Shown in pieces: positions 33,931 through 39,520 of a stretch of DNA of 39,520 bases. The notes beneath the pieces are model-generated. The model ran no database searches. It was not told the origin of the DNA and saw only the letters and a program-made list of their open reading frames with translations. This stretch comes from SZAS-3 sp964386785 (GTDB lineage: Bacteria > Chlamydiota > Chlamydiia > Chlamydiales > JAAKFR01), in NCBI GenBank assembly GCA_964386785.1, contig CAYLUD010000006.1, positions 1-39,520 of the forward strand. Direction: 5' to 3'. Each line of letters starts with the position of its first letter. Within the stretch, counting starts at the first letter, position 1. The position numbers and the translations under genes were made by a program.

Positions 33931-34974
33931 CTATCGAGTAAACTGTTCAAATACCTGCTTGAGTGCAAGCATCCAGCGTTGTTTATCTTGATCGGGGGAA
34001 AAGCTAGCCTCAATGCTGTTAGCCGCTAGACGGTATGCCTCTGGGGCTCCCAAGTTCAAGGCGCCAAAGATCTGCAAGTAGTTTTCTAGCAGGTAGCCAC
34101 CAAAGTAGGCTGGGTCGTCGGAGTTGATGGTCACATGTACGCCAGCCTCAAGCATTTGGCCTAGACTGTGTTCAGTCAGACTTTTGCAGACACGTAGCTT
34201 GAGGTTGGACAGCGGACACACCGTAAGTGGCACTTGCGTGTCGACCAAGTGTTGTATAAGGGCTGCGTCGTGGATAGATTGTACACCATGGTCAATGCGT
34301 TCGACCTTGAGCTGATTAAGAGCGCTCCATACATAGGCGGGTGGCCCCTCCTCACCTGCATGTGCCACCACGTGGAATCCTAATTCACGCGAGCGGGCAA
34401 AGACACGGATAAAGGTTTCTGGTGGGTACCCCACTTCACTCGAGTCAAGACCTATGCCAATGAAGTGTGACCGCCAGGGCAAGGCATTTTCAAGGGTTTC
34501 CAGAGCCTCTTCTTCTGATACATGGCGTAAAAAGCAAAGAATTAGGTCTGAAGAGATGCCTAACAGGTTTTGTGCATCGACGCAAGCGCGGCTCAAACCC
34601 TCGATCACCGCGCCTATGGCTACTCCGCGCGATGTATGGGTCTGTAGGTCAAAAAATAGCTCGGCCCGTACCACACCGTCCGCCTTAGCTCGCTCAAAAT
34701 AGGCCCAAGTTACCTCGTAAAAATCCTGCTCCTGCAGGAGCACACAGGTGTTTGCATAGTATAGACTCAAAAAACTCTGTAGATTGGTGAATGTATACGC
34801 TGATCGGAGCGATTCTACACTCGGGTAAGGAAGGGGTACACCATTGCGCCGTGCGAGCGCAACAATCATCTCGGGTTCGAGCGCTCCTTCGATGTGCATA
34901 TGCAACTCGACCTTGGGCATAGCCTTCAGCAGCCCTGGCAAGCGGGGGAGGGCAATGGCGGGTACTTGAAACAT
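33931..34974 (-). CDS. add: Adenosine/adenine deaminase
   Basis: A zinc amidohydrolase that converts adenosine or adenine to inosine or hypoxanthine. The 347 residues carry all metal and catalytic motifs: KVELHMHIEGALEPE (HxH), VVAHAGEE (H..E), ERIDHGVQ and TINSDDPAYFGG (double Asp). The HIEGxLEPE form is typical of the adenine deaminase/Add type 2 subgroup, so adenine may be the substrate. ATG 34974 is chosen from family alignment, with AAGGT 8 nt upstream; the frame is open further to 35067. By eye its sequence is more G/C-rich, with more GCG/CGC codons, than the flanking genes, which suggests horizontal acquisition. It is divergent from leuS. Confidence 0.88.
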   Translation of the reverse strand: MFQVPAIALPRLPGLLKAMPKVELHMHIEGALEPEMIVALARRNGVPLPYPSVESLRSAYTFTNLQSFLSLYYANTCVLLQEQDFYEVTWAYFERAKADGVVRAELFFDLQTHTSRGVAIGAVIEGLSRACVDAQNLLGISSDLILCFLRHVSEEEALETLENALPWRSHFIGIGLDSSEVGYPPETFIRVFARSRELGFHVVAHAGEEGPPAYVWSALNQLKVERIDHGVQSIHDAALIQHLVDTQVPLTVCPLSNLKLRVCKSLTEHSLGQMLEAGVHVTINSDDPAYFGGYLLENYLQIFGALNLGAPEAYRLAANSIEASFSPDQDKQRWMLALKQVFEQFTR

Positions 34975-35098
34975 AGTGTAAGACCTTAAAAAATGGGGCC
35001 GCACAACTTCTTTGGTTGAGCTCGAGTAGAAAGCTCTGTCTATGCGCATAAAAATCCTATCGCCCAAATAGGTCGGCCTTTGTTAATCTGGCAATCCT

Positions 35099-37561
<2,463 letters not shown>

Positions 37562-38821
37562 ATGAAAAAGAGCCGGTTGCTTTCCGAACAGCTCTTCGCA
37601 TTCCTATACACTATTGTTTTGCATGGCTACTTCCTTATTTTCCTGCCACGAGCTATGTGGCTCTGGTGGCGTAGAGGTGGGATTGGGAATATTTTGAAGG
37701 GAAAGTTTGGGATTACTGCTTCATATCGAGCTCATGGAGACACGAGACCCGTCATTTGGGTGCATGCAGTTTCCTTGGGAGAGGTCAGGGGAGTAGCCCC
37801 CTTACTGAAAGAATTGCGGGCGCATGGATATATTTTGTTATCTACGATGACTCATACTGGATATGAAGAAGCCAAACGGCAAAAAATTGCCGATCAAGTG
37901 ATCTATTTACCTTTAGATTTACCCTACCTCATTCGCCCCTTTGTACGTCACTGGCGCCCTAATCTAGTGCTCCTCATGGAAACCGACTTCTGGTATCACT
38001 TTCTTGATGAATCACTCCGTTGTGGAGCTAAATTATTTCTTGTAAACGGAAAGATTTCTTCTCGCTCTTTTCATCGATATTACCGTTGGCGTTTTTTGGT
38101 TGCTCCTTTATTAGGCAAATTTACTCATTACTATCTACAAGACGAACTCTATGCACAGCGCTTTCAAACTTTAGGTCTATCTCCTGCCAATATGACTGTA
38201 ACGGGTAACTTGAAACTGGCGAGGGGAACACCGCCTCGCTGCGATTTACCTGATTCTCCTCCTTCTACATTGGTAGTGGCTTTGGGTTCTACTCACCCTC
38301 CAGAAGAAGAGTTATGGTTACGGGCGTTGCGAGGACTCGATGTACATGTCTATCTGGCCCCGCGTCATCCGGAGCGTTTTGCTGAAGTCGCTGCGATGTT
38401 GGAGAGTTTGCATATTCGATACGGACGTATTTCCAAAGGAGATACGTTTCTGTCTCATCCGGTACTGCTAGTCGATCAGATGGGTATATTATGCGATTGC
38501 TATCAAAAATCCCACGTAGCCTTTGTTGGAGGTACCTTAACAGCTCATGTCGGTGGTCATAACTTGGTAGAGCCCTCTTTTTATGGAATACCTGTTCTCT
38601 ATGGCCCTCATACATGGGGACAGCCTGATTTACATACATTATTAGTCCGATTCCAAGCAGGGCAAGAGGTGACGCCTGAAACATTACGGTCTACCATTCA
38701 GGGAGTCATACCTGCGTGGCAAGATTGGAAACAGAAAGGAATACAAGGACAGCGCATTTTTATTGAGGCTACGACAGGATTGCGTGCACTTTTTGTTGGA
38801 ATAAAACAGCACCTCTGTTAG
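37562..38821 (+). CDS. waaA: 3-deoxy-D-manno-octulosonic acid (Kdo) transferase
   Basis: Adds Kdo to lipid A at the inner membrane; chlamydial versions (GseA/KdtA) are multifunctional. The 419-residue protein has an N-terminal membrane anchor (about 10-32), then the GT30 domain: WVHAVSLGEVRGVAPLLKEL (with the conserved Glu), STMTHTGYEEAK, YLPLDLPYLIRPFVRHWRPN, LMETDFWYHF, FLVNGKISSRSF and TVTGNLKL. The C-terminal half has VALGSTHPPEEE, LAPRHPERF and VGGTLTAHVGGHNLVEPSFY. The number of Kdo residues added cannot be told. It starts at the base after the leuS stop. Confidence 0.94.
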   Translation: MKKSRLLSEQLFAFLYTIVLHGYFLIFLPRAMWLWWRRGGIGNILKGKFGITASYRAHGDTRPVIWVHAVSLGEVRGVAPLLKELRAHGYILLSTMTHTGYEEAKRQKIADQVIYLPLDLPYLIRPFVRHWRPNLVLLMETDFWYHFLDESLRCGAKLFLVNGKISSRSFHRYYRWRFLVAPLLGKFTHYYLQDELYAQRFQTLGLSPANMTVTGNLKLARGTPPRCDLPDSPPSTLVVALGSTHPPEEELWLRALRGLDVHVYLAPRHPERFAEVAAMLESLHIRYGRISKGDTFLSHPVLLVDQMGILCDCYQKSHVAFVGGTLTAHVGGHNLVEPSFYGIPVLYGPHTWGQPDLHTLLVRFQAGQEVTPETLRSTIQGVIPAWQDWKQKGIQGQRIFIEATTGLRALFVGIKQHLC

Positions 38822-38835
38822 CATCTTTTCCGGAT

Positions 38836-38908
38836 CGCGGGATGGAGCAGTGGTCAGCTCGTTGGGCTCATAACCCAAAGGTCGGAGGTTCGAATCCTTC
38901 TCCCGCTA
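38836..38908 (+). tRNA. Initiator tRNA-fMet (CAU)
   Basis: A 73-nt cloverleaf: acceptor CGCGGGA with TCCCGCT, D stem GAGC/GCTC, anticodon stem TTGGG/CCCAA with loop CTCATAA, T stem GGAGG/CCTTC with TTCGAAT. Initiator hallmarks are the unpaired first base (C1 opposite U72) and three consecutive G-C pairs at the bottom of the anticodon stem. CCA is not encoded. It lies 14 nt after waaA. Confidence 0.93.
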
Positions 38909-38951
38909 ATTTTATTCCCATTAGGTGTTTCCCTGGGAGCTATTTCTTTTT

Positions 38952-39025
38952 GGCGGCATAGCTCAGCTGGTTAGAGCAGCGGAATCATAATCCGTGGGTC
39001 GTTGGTTCGAGTCCGACTGCCGCTA
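38952..39025 (+). tRNA. tRNA with CAU anticodon, probably elongator Met
   Basis: A 74-nt cloverleaf: acceptor GGCGGCA with TGCCGCT (G1-U72 wobble), D stem GCTC/GAGC, anticodon stem GCGGA/TCCGT with loop ATCATAA, T stem GTTGG/CCGAC with TTCGAGT. CCA is not encoded. A CAU anticodon can also mark the lysidine-modified tRNA-Ile2; the AGCAGCGGAATCATAATCC region resembles elongator Met genes more, but this is not decisive. Confidence 0.88.
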
Positions 39026-39165
39026 CATCTTTCACAAATACTATAGAAGCTTTTTTTGACTTTTGCAGATCAATCGAAAAGCTACCTTTTTACGCACTCG
39101 GCTGGAAATCACCAGCATCAATCAGAATCCTTTCCTTTAAAAAATTCCCTATCGAAAATCTATCA

Positions 39166-39182
39166 AACGCCAGTTTGACGTA
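39166..39182. repeat. 17-bp direct repeat, left copy
   Basis: AACGCCAGTTTGACGTA is repeated exactly at 39470-39486 in the same orientation, 304 bp apart. The two copies bracket the truncated IS630-type frame. Confidence 0.85.
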
Positions 39183-39231
39183 TATAGTCAGATATATGGA
39201 ATTTTTTACATCATGCGCATATTCTTACCGC

Positions 39232-39420
39232 ATGACTTATTCAACTGACCTAAGAAAAAAAGTACTACAATTTGTAGAAAAATGTGGTTCGATTACGGAA
39301 GGAGCTCGTGTATTTGGGATTTCAAAACCAACGAGTTACAATTGGCTCAAACTGCAGGAAAAAGAGGGGTCTCTAGCAGCTAAACGTCCAAAGCGCCCAT
39401 GGAGGAAAATCATTCCTTAG
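39232..39420 (+). pseudogene. Truncated IS630-type transposase (N-terminal helix-turn-helix part)
   Basis: MTYSTDLRKKVLQFVEKCGS begins a helix-turn-helix domain typical of IS630-family transposases (ITEGARVFGISKPTSYNWLK then RPKRPWRKI). After WRKI, where the family continues towards the catalytic domain, the frame reads IP and stops. The break at about 39411 coincides with the end of an opposite-strand IS256-type fragment, so the element is cut by rearrangement. The start is the ATG at 39232; upstream codons are not family-like. Confidence 0.7.
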
Positions 39421-39520
39421 GAACCTCTATGTCTACGGCTCCATAGGAGCTCGTCACTGTTTTAGAATTAACGCCAGTTTGACGTAAGCGAATGCTAATT
39501 TCTTGAAAAAGAGCACCTTT
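39410..39520 (-). pseudogene. IS256-type transposase N-terminal fragment, running off the window
   Basis: Reading leftwards from the edge, the minus strand encodes LFQEISIRLRQTGVNSKTVT followed by SSYGAVDIEVPKE and a stop at 39410-39412. SKTV-SSYG-V-IEVPRDR is a signature of the N-terminal third of IS256/mutator transposases. The match ends exactly where the IS630-type fragment begins, indicating a recombination junction. The beginning of the gene, if present, is outside the window. Confidence 0.6.
39470..39486. repeat. 17-bp direct repeat, right copy
   Basis: Exact copy of 39166-39182. Here the sequence lies within the minus-strand IS256-type reading frame (encoding RQTGV). Confidence 0.85.

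Noticed and set aside
33684..34013. 109-codon minus-strand frame between add and rnr as a real gene
   Set aside because: It overlaps both neighbours in other frames and has no start signal; kept only as an unassigned stretch.

Overview
The window comes from a member of the Chlamydiae, most likely an environmental (amoeba- or arthropod-associated) lineage rather than Chlamydia itself. The evidence is: yidC directly upstream of dnaA; tpiA-secG divergent from xseA-xseB-dxs; leuS followed directly by waaA; a conserved RNase R/DUF502/small-protein/YbeY operon; an NTT-type nucleotide transporter typical of energy parasites; and several proteins with the bilobed hydrophobic hairpin of chlamydial inclusion-membrane (Inc) proteins. 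Gene-order comparisons are from memory, and genus cannot be resolved from the sequence.

Layout. 1-1166: accessory edge with the end of an IS256-type transposase, an Inc-like coiled-coil protein carrying a 21-bp tandem repeat, and a truncated DDE transposase. 1353-8542: core genes yidC, dnaA, cutA, a YyaL/DUF255 thioredoxin-like protein and a SurA/PpiC-like chaperone. 8554-15750: nadK, an NTT transporter, dxs-xseB-xseA, then the divergent tpiA-secG pair whose start codons overlap head to head. 15815-25832: an accessory block with a secreted EEP-fold nuclease/phosphatase-like protein, a secreted repeat protein and three Inc-like membrane proteins, one of 1440 residues with two hydrophobic hairpins and expanded repeats. 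This block also holds an IS5-type transposase remnant and the end of a tyrosine recombinase. 25833-29705: a helical-repeat protein, mgtE and acpP. 29883-30436: decayed genes (a cupin-type regulator with a frameshift and a stop, and a possible DUF2252 fragment). 30354-33730: the leftward operon rnr, DUF502, two tiny basic proteins and ybeY, with mostly overlapping genes. 33931-34974: an adenine/adenosine deaminase that looks G+C-richer than its neighbours and is probably acquired. 35099-39025: leuS, waaA, an initiator tRNA-Met and a second CAU tRNA. 39166-39520: a junction of a truncated IS630-type transposase with an opposite-strand IS256-type fragment.

The core genes serve replication (DnaA, ExoVII), envelope and secretion (YidC, SecG, WaaA, SurA-like), isoprenoid and glycolytic metabolism (Dxs, TpiA), RNA processing (RNase R, YbeY) and host dependence (NTT). 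The accessory blocks concentrate candidate host-interaction proteins next to mobile-element debris. I found no CRISPR array, rRNA operon or complete mobile element.
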